53,268 nucleotides of DNA from assembly GCA_017554445.1 (NCBI GenBank), contig JAFZIJ010000033.1, forward strand, positions 1 to 53,268, written 5' to 3'. Of this stretch, positions 35,521 through 43,616 are shown piece after piece. The DNA comes from Victivallales bacterium. Its GTDB lineage: Bacteria; Verrucomicrobiota; Lentisphaeria; Oligosphaerales; Oligosphaeraceae. The notes beneath the pieces are model-generated. The model saw only the letters and a program-made list of their open reading frames with translations. It made no database searches and had not been told where the DNA came from. A program made the translations under genes and the position numbers. Position 1 is the first letter of the stretch; each line of letters begins with the position of its first letter.

Positions 35521-35600
35521 TCATCATGACTTCTTATGATTTATTATGATTTTTTATGATTTTATATGATTCTATATGAATTTAATCATAAGTCATCATT
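35521..35600. repeat. Helically phased ATGA decamer array
   Basis: Six consecutive 10-bp units of the form NNNNNATGAN place ATGA at 35526, 35536, 35546, 35556, 35566 and 35576. The inverted word ATCAT then follows at 35585 and 35595, again 10 bp apart. Exact 10-bp spacing puts every copy on the same helical face. It may be a protein-binding array, an intrinsically curved segment or a slippage product. It lies 163 bp before the nuclease gene. Confidence 0.8.
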
Positions 35601-35651
35601 TTATTTGACATTATTCATGTTTTACTTATTAAAATAAGAATAAATCTTAAT

Positions 35652-35679
35652 TTGAATCCCATAGCTTGCATGCTATATT
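35652..35679 (+). promoter_or_regulatory. Possible promoter for the Rpn nuclease gene
   Basis: TTGAAT (35652-35657), 16-base spacer, TATATT (35674-35679). The inverted repeat ATAGC/GCTAT at 35661-35676 overlaps the spacer and the first half of the -10 box, a position where a repressor could act. The AT-rich background makes chance matches likely. Confidence 0.3.
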
Positions 35680-35762
35680 ATTCATATAAAGCAATAATAT
35701 TGCCAATCATGACAAGAATGATAAGTGACAGATTATTTCCTTACAGAGAATAACGAGGGAGC

Positions 35763-36734
35763 ATGAAGAAGAAACGACAACCGACGGAACTGGCGAAGAC
35801 GATCGCGGGAGGCGACATGCGGGGCGACTCTGACGCGAAACGACTCTTCCAGATCAACGAAATCGCCGCATGGTTCCTGAAGTCGTGCGTGGAGGAGTTC
35901 AGCCAGCTGACGATACAGAACATCGTCAGCGGATGGATTGCGAAGGCGGACAGGCGACTCGGAACGGAACCCGTCATGCAGGACGTCCCACCACGCATCT
36001 CGGTCATCGGTTCGGAGGACAACAGCAGGACCGACGGGACGGTCTATTTCGACTTCCGGACGGAGATCCCGCTTCCGAACGCCTCGCTGACGGCGCCGTT
36101 TCTCGTCATGGACATGGAATTGCAGAATGATTATAAGAAAAACCTTGCATTACACAAAAGAAGTGTATATTATAATAGTCGTCTAATCTCATCCCAGCCC
36201 GGACGGCTGACATCGGGCAAAGTCATTTATCCGAGGCTGTGCAGGACATGCGGCTTCTGGATCTTCCCCAACGCGCCGAAACGGCTCGCCAACCACGTCC
36301 GCCACACGCGTCTGGTCGAGGAGAACGTCGTCGGCACGGCTCCGCTGACCGACGGCGAAGACGAAGCGAACAAGTTGATAGACATATGGAAATTCTATCT
36401 CCACGACGGCATCCCACCGTCTAAGGAAGACACGATCCTATGGCTATTGTACGTGCTTCTGACGCGCACCATGTCGTGCGAGGAGAAGTTCAAGATACTG
36501 GTAAACGAGTTTGATTTCAAAATAACAGAGGAGGTTGAAAGAATGTGTACTTTTACAGAAATGGTTTTTAAAGAAGGAATTGAGAAAAACCAACTAAAAA
36601 TTTTCATCAACCTGAAAAAAGCAAAGCTAGATGACAATACCATCTGCTCCTACATGGGCATTACCATGCGTAGATTGACAACACTTAAGAAATTACTTTC
36701 TACTAACGGAAATCTTGAGCCAAAAACAGTCTGA
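35763..36734 (+). CDS. PD-(D/E)XK nuclease of the Rpn/transposase-like family (PF12784-type)
   Basis: A 323-residue protein resembling the recombination-promoting Rpn nucleases, cytoplasmic DNA endonucleases often found in multiple mobile copies. The nuclease core is recognisable: RTDGTVYFDF (Asp), FLVMDMELQND (E-x-Q metal/catalytic motif) and the RSVYYNSRLISSQ helix. The clostridial-type CRTCGFWIFPNAP strand and the LVEENVVG segment follow. The C-terminal tail (FKEGIEKNQLKIFINLKKAKLDDNTICSYMGITMRRL) matches the usual helical, possibly DNA-binding, end. Base composition is mosaic: GC-rich for the first 115 codons, then AT-rich around 36118-36185 and again after 36505. No terminal repeats or target duplication were found. 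Confidence 0.75.
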   Translation: MKKKRQPTELAKTIAGGDMRGDSDAKRLFQINEIAAWFLKSCVEEFSQLTIQNIVSGWIAKADRRLGTEPVMQDVPPRISVIGSEDNSRTDGTVYFDFRTEIPLPNASLTAPFLVMDMELQNDYKKNLALHKRSVYYNSRLISSQPGRLTSGKVIYPRLCRTCGFWIFPNAPKRLANHVRHTRLVEENVVGTAPLTDGEDEANKLIDIWKFYLHDGIPPSKEDTILWLLYVLLTRTMSCEEKFKILVNEFDFKITEEVERMCTFTEMVFKEGIEKNQLKIFINLKKAKLDDNTICSYMGITMRRLTTLKKLLSTNGNLEPKTV

Positions 36735-36794
36735 AGAGATTAATGTCAAGCCCATAATAAGTCCCTTTTGTCCCTTCCCCCCCAAAACATACCA

Positions 36795-36841
36795 CGGCCC
36801 CGTGCAATCCTTTTCAGGCTGCGCGGGGCCGCGTCGTTTTT
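36795..36841. terminator. GC-rich terminator after the Rpn nuclease gene
   Basis: A 12-bp stem with one G-T wobble (36795-36806 with 36820-36831) followed by GTCG and TTTTT on plus. The same hairpin can end the convergent dehydrogenase transcript on minus, where a weaker T-rich run follows. Confidence 0.8.
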
Positions 36842-36858
36842 AATTCAAGCCGAAAGGC

Positions 36859-37971
36859 TTATTCGAAATCGAAGTGATACTGCGTCAGGTTGTAGTCACG
36901 CTTCAGATCGATCATGTTCTTCTGCAAAGCGGCGTTGATCGGAACACCGGTCTTCTCGCGTTTGAGCATGATTTCGTATTCCTTTTCACCAGCCGTGTAG
37001 ATGCGTTCCTTGCCGGGGGCCTTTCTGGAATTGCGCAGGGCACGGAGAATCTCACCGGCCGTATGCTTGAAGTTTTCCAGACCGCAGAAAGCGTCGATGT
37101 TGATGGCGATGAAGAAATGGCCGAGATGATACGGCTGCTTCTTGCCTTCGGGGCTGAAGCCAAGCAACTGCTTCAGGAAGCAGCCCTGCTGCAACGCCGC
37201 GCTCAGGATTTCCACGACCGTCGCATAGCCATAGCCCTTGTAACCGGCCGTCTCTTCGCCCAGACCGCCCAGCGGCGTCAGAGCGGCTTTGCCTTTCACC
37301 AAGTCGATCAGAATCTGGTCGGTATCCGTACGGGTGTTGCCCTGTTCATCGATGACCCAACCGGGCGGAAGTTGTTTGCCCGCACGGCCATAGACTTCAA
37401 TCTTGCCGCGCTGCGAAACGGATGTCGCGCAGTCGAGGAAGAACGGGAACGGCTCATCCGTCGGCATACCGAACGTCAACGGGTTCGTTCCGAGCATGTT
37501 CTCAACACCGAACGTCGGGGCGATGGACGGACGGGCGTTCGTGCCCGTGATACCGATCATGCCGTTCTGAATGGCCATCAAGGCATAGTAACCGGCGATG
37601 CCGTAGTGGGAGGAGTTGCGGACGACCGTCATGCCCATGCCGTATTCGCGGGCGTGGTCGATGGCGTACTGCATGGCCTGCTTGGAAGCGACCATACCCA
37701 TGCCGTCATGAGCGTCGATGACAGCGGTCGTCGGCGTCTTCTTGACGAATTCGACGGTGGTCTTCGGGTTCAGGATGCCGTCGCGGATGCGGTCGATATA
37801 GATCGGTTTCAGACGGCCGATGCCGTGGGAGTCGATACCGCGCTTGTCGGCGGTGATCAGAACGTCCGCGCAGATTTTCGCGTCTTCGAGCGGAACGCCC
37901 GCGCCGACCAACGAATCACGCATGAAGTTTTCAAGTGTCTTGAAATCAAGATAGTAGATTTTGTCTTCCAT
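36859..37971 (-). CDS. Malate/L-lactate dehydrogenase family oxidoreductase (Ldh_2)
   Basis: A 370-residue NAD(P)-dependent 2-hydroxyacid dehydrogenase of the Ldh2/MDH2 family, unrelated to Rossmann-type MDH. Typical motifs are ADKRGIDSHGIGRLKPIYIDRI (catalytic-region His in SHG), VVRNSSHYGIAGYYALMA, GTNARPSIAPTFG, GTNPLTFGMPTDEPFPFFLDCATS, and the LGGLGEETAGYKGYGYATVVEILSAAL stretch. Members act on malate, lactate, ureidoglycolate or related acids. Located next to a malic enzyme gene read in the same direction 152 bases upstream, which favours malate as substrate. A terminator between them suggests separate transcripts. The spacer holds a word repeat. Confidence 0.9.
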   Translation of the reverse strand: MEDKIYYLDFKTLENFMRDSLVGAGVPLEDAKICADVLITADKRGIDSHGIGRLKPIYIDRIRDGILNPKTTVEFVKKTPTTAVIDAHDGMGMVASKQAMQYAIDHAREYGMGMTVVRNSSHYGIAGYYALMAIQNGMIGITGTNARPSIAPTFGVENMLGTNPLTFGMPTDEPFPFFLDCATSVSQRGKIEVYGRAGKQLPPGWVIDEQGNTRTDTDQILIDLVKGKAALTPLGGLGEETAGYKGYGYATVVEILSAALQQGCFLKQLLGFSPEGKKQPYHLGHFFIAINIDAFCGLENFKHTAGEILRALRNSRKAPGKERIYTAGEKEYEIMLKREKTGVPINAALQKNMIDLKRDYNLTQYHFDFE

Positions 37972-38021
37972 GATGTCTTCCTAATTGTTGCTATTGTAAA
38001 ACGTTGAAAAAACTTTCAAAA

Positions 38022-38052
38022 CAGCCGCACACACCAAAGTCATGTACGGCTG
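38022..38052 (-). terminator. Rho-independent terminator of the malic enzyme gene
   Basis: A 10-position stem with one mismatch (38022-38031 with 38043-38052). Read on minus it is followed by TTTTGAAAGTTTTTTC, a good T-rich tail. It lies downstream of the malic enzyme stop and before the dehydrogenase gene. Confidence 0.65.
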
Positions 38053-38086
38053 CATTTGCTTTAAGCTCGCCCAAAACGTTACTGCA

Positions 38087-38120
38087 TTGCTTTAAGCTTT
38101 TAGCTTTAAGCTTTCAGCTC
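38087..38120 (-). repeat. AGCTTAAAGCTAAAAGC word repeat after malic enzyme
   Basis: Directly beyond the malic enzyme stop, the minus strand reads as a chain of AGCT(T/A)AAA words about 7-8 bases long. A similar chain directly follows the discoidin-like gene at 39528-39551. Confidence 0.7.
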
Positions 38121-38123
38121 CCT

Positions 38124-39467
38124 TTAGGCGTTGGCTTTTTTGATGCGGGCGGCAACAGACGCTTCATACGCGTCAAAGTCTTTGATTTCCAACTGCGCGA
38201 CACCGCTCTTGATGGCGGCTTCCGCCACGCGGCGGGCGACGTGCGGGACGACGCGCGGGTCAAACGGCTTCGGAATGACCATGTCGGGGTTGATGCCGAC
38301 GCCGAAATCAAACATGCCTTTCGCGGCGTCTTCCGGATAGGCGACGGCCAGTTCTTTCTTGATGTCGGCGGGGATGTCCCATTCCGCGAGTTCGGCCAGA
38401 GCCAAGGAGGCGGCCAGCTTCATCTCTTCGTTGATGTCTTTCGAACGCGTATCCAATGCGCCGCGGAAGATGCCGGGGAAGCCCAGAACGTTGTTGATCT
38501 GGTTCGCGTAGTCGCTACGGCCCGTGCCGACGATTTTCGCGCCAGCGGCGATCGCCACGTCGGGGAAGATTTCCGGAACAGGATTGGCCATCGCGAAGAT
38601 AATCGGATCCTTCGCCATCGTCTTGACCATATCACCCGTCACGCAGTTCGGCGCGGAGAAGCCCAGGAAGATATCGGCCCCGACCATCGCCTCAGCCAAC
38701 GTACGGCATGGCGTGTCAACGGCGAATTCCTCCTTCTGCGGATTCAAATCCGTGCGGCCCTTGTAGATGACGCCTTTGCTGTCGCACATGATGAAGTTTT
38801 CCCTGCGGGCACCTGCCGTGATGTAGAAGCGGCTGCAGCTGATACCAGCCGCGCCAGCGCCGTTCACGACGAAGCGGCAATCTTCGATCTTTTTGCCCAA
38901 CAGCTTGAGAGCGTTCATGATAGCGGCCATGGAGATAATCGCCGTACCATGCTGGTCATCATGGAAGACAGGGATGCCCATGCGCTTTTTCAACGTCGTC
39001 TCGACTTCGAAGCAGGCAGGAGCGGCAATGTCTTCAAGATTGATACCACCGAACGTCGGTTCGAGGCATTCCGTCGCGGCGATGACTTTTGCGGCATCCG
39101 TGCGGCCCTTTTCATTGAACACTTTGCCCAGGCAGATTGGGACAGCGTCGATATCAGCGAAATGCTTGAACAACACGGCTTTGCCTTCCATCACAGGGAG
39201 ACCGGCTTCCGGACCGATATTGCCAAGGCCGAGAACGGCGGTGCCATCGCTGACGACGGCGACCATGTTGCCGCGGCTCGTGTATTCCCAAACCGTTTCG
39301 GGCTTGTCTTTGATTTCCAGACACGGCTGCGCGACGCCAGGCGTGTAGGCCAACGACAGCTCATCACCCGTGTTGCAGGGCTTCGTCGGAATGACGGACA
39401 CCTTGCCGGGCTTGCCGTTCATCTTGTGGAAATCCAACGCCTTCTGTATCAGTTCTTCTTTCGTCAT
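38124..39467 (-). CDS. NAD(P)-dependent malic enzyme
   Basis: A 447-residue oxidative decarboxylase converting malate to pyruvate and CO2. Landmarks are the [13 protein letters not shown] loop (catalytic Tyr), [40 protein letters not shown] with the catalytic Lys, [20 protein letters not shown] (metal Asp/Asp), [15 protein letters not shown] (Rossmann dinucleotide site) and [13 protein letters not shown]. It lacks the phosphotransacetylase-like C-terminal domain of MaeB, so it is the short form. The context with a malate/lactate dehydrogenase suggests C4/C3 acid fermentation. Confidence 0.96.
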   Translation of the reverse strand: MTKEELIQKALDFHKMNGKPGKVSVIPTKPCNTGDELSLAYTPGVAQPCLEIKDKPETVWEYTSRGNMVAVVSDGTAVLGLGNIGPEAGLPVMEGKAVLFKHFADIDAVPICLGKVFNEKGRTDAAKVIAATECLEPTFGGINLEDIAAPACFEVETTLKKRMGIPVFHDDQHGTAIISMAAIMNALKLLGKKIEDCRFVVNGAGAAGISCSRFYITAGARRENFIMCDSKGVIYKGRTDLNPQKEEFAVDTPCRTLAEAMVGADIFLGFSAPNCVTGDMVKTMAKDPIIFAMANPVPEIFPDVAIAAGAKIVGTGRSDYANQINNVLGFPGIFRGALDTRSKDINEEMKLAASLALAELAEWDIPADIKKELAVAYPEDAAKGMFDFGVGINPDMVIPKPFDPRVVPHVARRVAEAAIKSGVAQLEIKDFDAYEASVAARIKKANA

Positions 39468-39527
39468 CCTTTACCTCTTGATTATTGTTATAAAAAATAA
39501 TAAATTAATTCCGCATATCGCTGTATT

Positions 39528-39551
39528 TGCTTTTAGCTTTAGGCTTTTAGC
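39528..39551 (-). repeat. AGCTAAAAGCCTAAAGC word repeat after the discoidin-like gene
   Basis: On the minus strand, immediately past the stop of the 39552-40241 gene, the spacer is AAGCTAAAAGCCTAAAGCTAAAAGC, three variants of one 8-base word. It uses the same word as the repeat after malic enzyme at 38087-38120. Confidence 0.7.
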
Positions 39552-40241
39552 TTACTTACCAAACACTTCGATTTCGATGTAGTGGTTCATGTCGTCGGAC
39601 GTATTGCCGTTGCTGTAGAAGCGGATGTACTGGCCTTCGACGCCGTTGACGGGAATCGGGCGGCCTTCGAACGTCTCGATGTAGTCGCGGTCTTTGCCGA
39701 CGCCCAAGCCGGACGAATTGTCATGGTCGTTGTTGAAGATCGTCTTCACGTTCATGATGAAATCCGGATCGTCAGCCGTCTGAATCACGATGTCGCGATA
39801 GACGCGGGCCTGAGAATGGAAGTGCCACAGGCAGACAGCGTAGATTTTGCTCTTCTTGCCAAGGTCGATCTGCACCCACTGCTTGCCGGGGCTCAATTCA
39901 ACATAGCTGCCTTCGACGCCGTCTTTGTTACCATCCGTAATGCATTCCAATTCACCGACAACCGGTTCGCTGTCGCTGCTCGTCACTTCCTTCTTGAACG
40001 CGATGTTCGTCAAGCCTTTCGGAACGATGATCGGGGGGCGCTTTTCGCCAGCCTTGCGCGTCGGCTCCAAGTTCGGCGTGCGCAGTTCGCGCGGCGTTCC
40101 GGAGAACAGCGGGCGCGGCAGTTTAATCTTCAGAATTTCCTTGTCCGCAGGAATTTCAATCTTTTTCTCGGCGTCTTGTTTCTCCTGCGCAAATGCGCAA
40201 ATCGCGAACAGCGCCATCAGCAGAGCGGTCAGTTTTTTCAT
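39552..40241 (-). CDS. Exported discoidin/F5-8 type C-like carbohydrate-binding protein
   Basis: A 229-residue exported protein. The start at 40241 (MKKLTALLMALFAICAFAQE, signal cleaved after AFA) is supported by an AGAGGA site; the frame remains open 13 codons further upstream. The mature part begins with a charged, Pro-rich segment, then from about residue 90 shows an F5/8 type C-like fold: NIAFKKEVTSSDSEP, ECITDGNKDG, GKQWVQIDLGKKSKIYAVCLWHF, VYRDIVIQTADDPDF, and a C-terminal GQYIRFYSNGNTSDDMNHYIEIEVFG. Such domains bind sugars or glycoproteins outside the cell. No catalytic part; partner unknown. Confidence 0.8.
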   Translation of the reverse strand: MKKLTALLMALFAICAFAQEKQDAEKKIEIPADKEILKIKLPRPLFSGTPRELRTPNLEPTRKAGEKRPPIIVPKGLTNIAFKKEVTSSDSEPVVGELECITDGNKDGVEGSYVELSPGKQWVQIDLGKKSKIYAVCLWHFHSQARVYRDIVIQTADDPDFIMNVKTIFNNDHDNSSGLGVGKDRDYIETFEGRPIPVNGVEGQYIRFYSNGNTSDDMNHYIEIEVFGK

Positions 40242-40336
40242 GTTTGGTTCCTCTTGTTTGTTGCTTCGGGTTGGTTTCAACTTGTTTTATTTAGATAATT
40301 CTTTACCTACTACTATAAGGACTCCATGCCTTTTTT

Positions 40337-41674
40337 CTATTTTCCGATGCAAAACTTTGAAAAAATCGCACCAAGAACGTCTGGTTCGACGCTCTGTCCG
40401 GTGATTCTTCCCAACGCCGCGACTGCTGTTCGCAAATCAACGGCCGCCAGTTCCCACGACTCCTCCCCTATTCTCTCAACAGCCCGTCGCACAGCGTCGC
40501 CCGCTTCCTCCAACAACGCCGCATGACGCGCGGCCACCGCCACATCGTCATGCTTTTCAGTACGATCCGCCCAGACGGCCTTCTCGATTGCATCGTACAG
40601 CCCCTCCATGCCGTCTCCTGTCTTGACACTGATCGGAATCGCCTCTGGCGAGGCTACTTCCGCCAAATCCGTCTTGTTCACGACTCGCAGAACACTCCCC
40701 CTGAAATCCCATGCGGGAACAGGTTGTTCCGACAATGGCCGCGTCGCATCGACTAACCAAATCACCAGATCCGCCGCCTCCGCACATTCACGGGCCCGCG
40801 TCATGCCTGCCTGCTCGACGACGTCGCCGCCGTCGCGAATGCCAGCCGTGTCCATGAGACGCAGCGGAATCCCACGAATCACCAATGGTGCCTCAATCGT
40901 ATCTCGCGTCGTGCCAGGGATATCCGTGACAATCGCGCGATTGCGGCCCAACAGATGGTTCAGCAGGCTCGATTTTCCCGCATTCGGCGGCCCGATGATG
41001 ACCAAACTCAAACCGCCACGCAACACTTCGCCTTCACGTCGTGTGCGCAACAGCTCCGCCAGTTCTGTGCGAACCGCCGCCAAGCCATCCATCATGTCTT
41101 TCGGATCACGCCAATCCAGTTCTTCCTCTGGAAAGTCCAGCCGTGACGTGACTTCCGCCAACACATCGGACACCGTTCCATGCAAAGAGCGAATCCTTTC
41201 TCCAAGCCGCCCCGCCAGATGGCGTCCAGCCAGCCGCAGAGCCGCTTCGCTTCCCGCTCCAATCAAATCCGCAACCGCCTCAGCCTGAGTTAAATCCATC
41301 CGCCCGTTCAGAAACGCGCGTTTCGTGAACTCTCCAGGCTCCGCCAGACGGCATCCCGTCTTCAACAAGGCATCCAACGCCAGTCGTGCGCACAACGCGC
41401 CACCGTGGCATTGCAGTTCCACGACATCCTCTCCCGTGTAGCTGTGCGGTCCGGGCATCCGGACCGCAAGGCATTGCGGATCAATCAGTTCGCCATCAAC
41501 CGACGACAACCGTCCAAGCGTCAGTTCACGGGCGCGAGTCTCACCAAGAGACGCGCGTCCATGCCATAGCCGCCCGCAATTTTTCTCCGCATCAGGCCCC
41601 GACACACGGACGATGCTCACCGCACCGCCCAGCGCCGTGCTGATCGCGCAAATTGTATCGTCAGCCACCATCAT
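40337..41674 (-). CDS. mnmE: tRNA uridine-5-carboxymethylaminomethyl modification GTPase MnmE
   Basis: With MnmG it installs cmnm5 on the wobble uridine of certain tRNAs. The N-terminal folate-binding domain starts DDTICAISTALGGAVSIVRVSG; GEFTKRAFLNGRMDLTQAEAVADLI marks the helical domain. The G domain has G1 GPPNAGKSS, the TTRDT switch (DIPGTTRDTIE), G3 DTAG and G4 NKTD. The C-terminal CIGK at the very end is the catalytic Cys motif. Length (445) is standard. mnmG is not in the window. Confidence 0.97.
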   Translation of the reverse strand: MMVADDTICAISTALGGAVSIVRVSGPDAEKNCGRLWHGRASLGETRARELTLGRLSSVDGELIDPQCLAVRMPGPHSYTGEDVVELQCHGGALCARLALDALLKTGCRLAEPGEFTKRAFLNGRMDLTQAEAVADLIGAGSEAALRLAGRHLAGRLGERIRSLHGTVSDVLAEVTSRLDFPEEELDWRDPKDMMDGLAAVRTELAELLRTRREGEVLRGGLSLVIIGPPNAGKSSLLNHLLGRNRAIVTDIPGTTRDTIEAPLVIRGIPLRLMDTAGIRDGGDVVEQAGMTRARECAEAADLVIWLVDATRPLSEQPVPAWDFRGSVLRVVNKTDLAEVASPEAIPISVKTGDGMEGLYDAIEKAVWADRTEKHDDVAVAARHAALLEEAGDAVRRAVERIGEESWELAAVDLRTAVAALGRITGQSVEPDVLGAIFSKFCIGK

Positions 41675-41705
41675 ATCTCACAAGACTGCTTCGATCATCC
41701 TTCCA

Positions 41706-43400
41706 TTAGACACGGAACATCGCGCCAAGTTTCTTGCCCAACAGGCAGGACGCCGTCAGCATGGACATGCCCAAAAAGACCATCGTCCACAGTCCGAGAG
41801 CGGACGCCAAGGCGCTCCCCTGCCCCAGCAGCGACGACAGTTCGTAGATGGCTTTCGTAATCGGGAAATACGCTGCTTTCTGCGCAAGTATCAAGGAATC
41901 GGACACTTCCAGCATGGAGAAACTGAACGCCAAAATGCCGCCCGCAATCAGATTCGCCGTAATCAACGGCACGGTAATGCGGCGGAAACTGACCAACGGC
42001 GTCGCGCCAAGGCTCGCCGCCGCCTCTTCGTAACTGACGGACGTCTGCTGCAATCCCGCCACCGCCGCACGAACAACATACGGCAAACGGCGGACGGCAT
42101 ATGCCAAAACGAGCAGAACCGTCGGATTCTCAACAGGATCGAAACAATGGAACAGGCAGCCTTTCTGCGACATCGCCACGTAACCGAAGGCCAAAACCAG
42201 TCCGGGCACCGCCAACGGCAGCATGATCAGCGTGTCCAACAACCAGCGGAATTTTCCTTTTCCACGGACGATGACCACGGCGGAAAAGATGCCGAGCAAC
42301 AACGCCACGATGACGGCAAAGACTGCATAACGCAGGCTGTTCACGATACTTGGAACCGTCAGGCTATGGCCAAGCGCGGCTTCGAAATGCGCCGTCGTCA
42401 GCCCTGTCGGCAAAACGGAACGATACCATGAATTGCAGACCGCCAGCCCAAGCACGCCCAGATGCGGCAGTAGACTGAACAAACCGATCGCGCCGAACGC
42501 GAGAATCACAGGCAGCGCCTTCACACCAGTCAGACGAACCGTTGATGTCGCACGCCCCGCCTTGGACATCATCGCATAGCTGTTGCGTCCAAAGCACACT
42601 TTCGCAATGATATACATCATAGCGGACAACACCATCATCACCAAAACCAACGCATACGGCATCGGATTGCTGCCGATTTCGTTGATGCCAGAATAGATCT
42701 GCACCGCCGTGCTGCGGTCGAAATTGAACATCAACGGCGTGCCGAGTTCCGTGAACGCCCAGATGAACACAAGCGAACCGCCCGCGAAGACGCCGGGCAT
42801 GATCAGCGGCAGCATCACTTTGCGGAACCGTCTGAAGCCTGTGCAGCCCAAATCCGCCGACGCTTCCAAAAGCATCGGATCAACATTCGCAAATGCCGCG
42901 ACAATATTCAGATACAGAATCGGAAACAGGTGGAGCGCCTCCATGATGACGACGCCCCAGAAGCCGCCTGCGAACCAATCCGGCCCTTCGCCCGGCCCGA
43001 ACAACCCCAAATGCTCCAGCAACGTGTTGAACGCTCCGTAACGGCCGAAGATGCACTGCATGCCCAACGCGCCGACGAACGGCGCCAAAATCATCGGCAG
43101 CAGCAACGCCCCCGTCAGATATTTCTTTCCCGCAAATTCAAAGCGATCCGACAGCCATGCCAGCGGCAACGAAATCAGCACCGCCACCAATGTCGAGCAG
43201 ATCGCGATCTTCACGGAATTGAGAAGCCCTTCCAGATAGATCGGATTGCGGAAGACTTCGGCCAGATAGAAGAACGTCAGCTTCCCTTCGCTGTCCCGCA
43301 AACCGCCTTTAAGCACCTGGAATACAGGATAGAAGAAAAACAGCGCAAAAAACACGACTGTTCCAATCAACAAACCGTAATAGCTTATTTTACGCAACAT
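41706..43400 (-). CDS. Iron(III)/thiamine-type ABC transporter permease, FbpB-like, double-domain (orphan)
   Basis: A 564-residue inner-membrane permease made of two fused BPD_transp domains, as in FbpB/SfuB/ThiP. Twelve or so hydrophobic segments are visible. Both EAA-type ATPase contact loops are present: EASADLGCTGFRRFRKVMLPLIMPG and EAAASLGATPLVSFRRITVPLITANL. The ATG at 43400 is chosen for its AGGA site and for starting right at MLRKISYYGLLIG; 21 further codons are open upstream. The partner ATPase and binding protein are not adjacent. Substrate (ferric ion, thiamine, phosphonate) undetermined. Confidence 0.88.
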   Translation of the reverse strand: MLRKISYYGLLIGTVVFFALFFFYPVFQVLKGGLRDSEGKLTFFYLAEVFRNPIYLEGLLNSVKIAICSTLVAVLISLPLAWLSDRFEFAGKKYLTGALLLPMILAPFVGALGMQCIFGRYGAFNTLLEHLGLFGPGEGPDWFAGGFWGVVIMEALHLFPILYLNIVAAFANVDPMLLEASADLGCTGFRRFRKVMLPLIMPGVFAGGSLVFIWAFTELGTPLMFNFDRSTAVQIYSGINEIGSNPMPYALVLVMMVLSAMMYIIAKVCFGRNSYAMMSKAGRATSTVRLTGVKALPVILAFGAIGLFSLLPHLGVLGLAVCNSWYRSVLPTGLTTAHFEAALGHSLTVPSIVNSLRYAVFAVIVALLLGIFSAVVIVRGKGKFRWLLDTLIMLPLAVPGLVLAFGYVAMSQKGCLFHCFDPVENPTVLLVLAYAVRRLPYVVRAAVAGLQQTSVSYEEAAASLGATPLVSFRRITVPLITANLIAGGILAFSFSMLEVSDSLILAQKAAYFPITKAIYELSSLLGQGSALASALGLWTMVFLGMSMLTASCLLGKKLGAMFRV

Positions 43401-43571
43401 GGTGCATCCTGTCTTTTTATTGCCGACGTGAACGTCGCATGCTTCCCCGCTTCCGCATGTCAAAATAAATAATATACCTCCGCTATCTTGTTTTTCATTC
43501 CATTATTTATATAGAAACTTGATTTTTATCCATTGCACGGCAAATTTTCTATTGTCTCTTTTACTTCTGTA

Positions 43572-43577
43572 TATAAT
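43572..43577 (+). promoter_or_regulatory. Perfect -10 box before the 43617 gene
   Basis: TATAAT at 43572-43577. The -35 region 17 bases upstream reads CTATTG, a poor match, so activation by a regulator is possible. The predicted transcription start near 43584 gives a 33-base leader. Confidence 0.35.
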
Positions 43578-43616
43578 AGAACCCGTGCATATCCATCACA
43601 ACATCGTCGAACAACC

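Larger units (their letters stand above)
35308..35762. other. AT-rich 455-bp intergenic region
   Basis: No gene is seen. It separates the divergent SGNH/GH28 and Rpn nuclease genes and is far more AT-rich than the rest of the window. It contains a 10-bp-phased ATGAT array (35521-35600), a candidate promoter (35652-35679), an inverted repeat ATAGC/GCTAT (35661-35676) overlapping the -10 area, and the palindrome GCAATAATATTGC (35691-35703) in the presumed leader. Confidence 0.7.

Noticed and set aside
35521..35600. CRISPR array
   Set aside because: The 10-bp units have no spacers and no cas genes occur in the window.
35308..36841. A complete insertion sequence around the Rpn nuclease
   Set aside because: No terminal inverted repeats or target-site duplications could be found at its borders.
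36874..38007. A 377-codon plus-strand frame opposite the malate/lactate dehydrogenase gene
   Set aside because: Antisense shadow of a clear enzyme gene.
38004..39500. A 498-codon open frame on plus opposite the malic enzyme gene
   Set aside because: It mirrors the codon structure of the well-conserved malic enzyme on the other strand, shows no domain and has biased residues (Arg, Asp, His, Val) typical of antisense frames.
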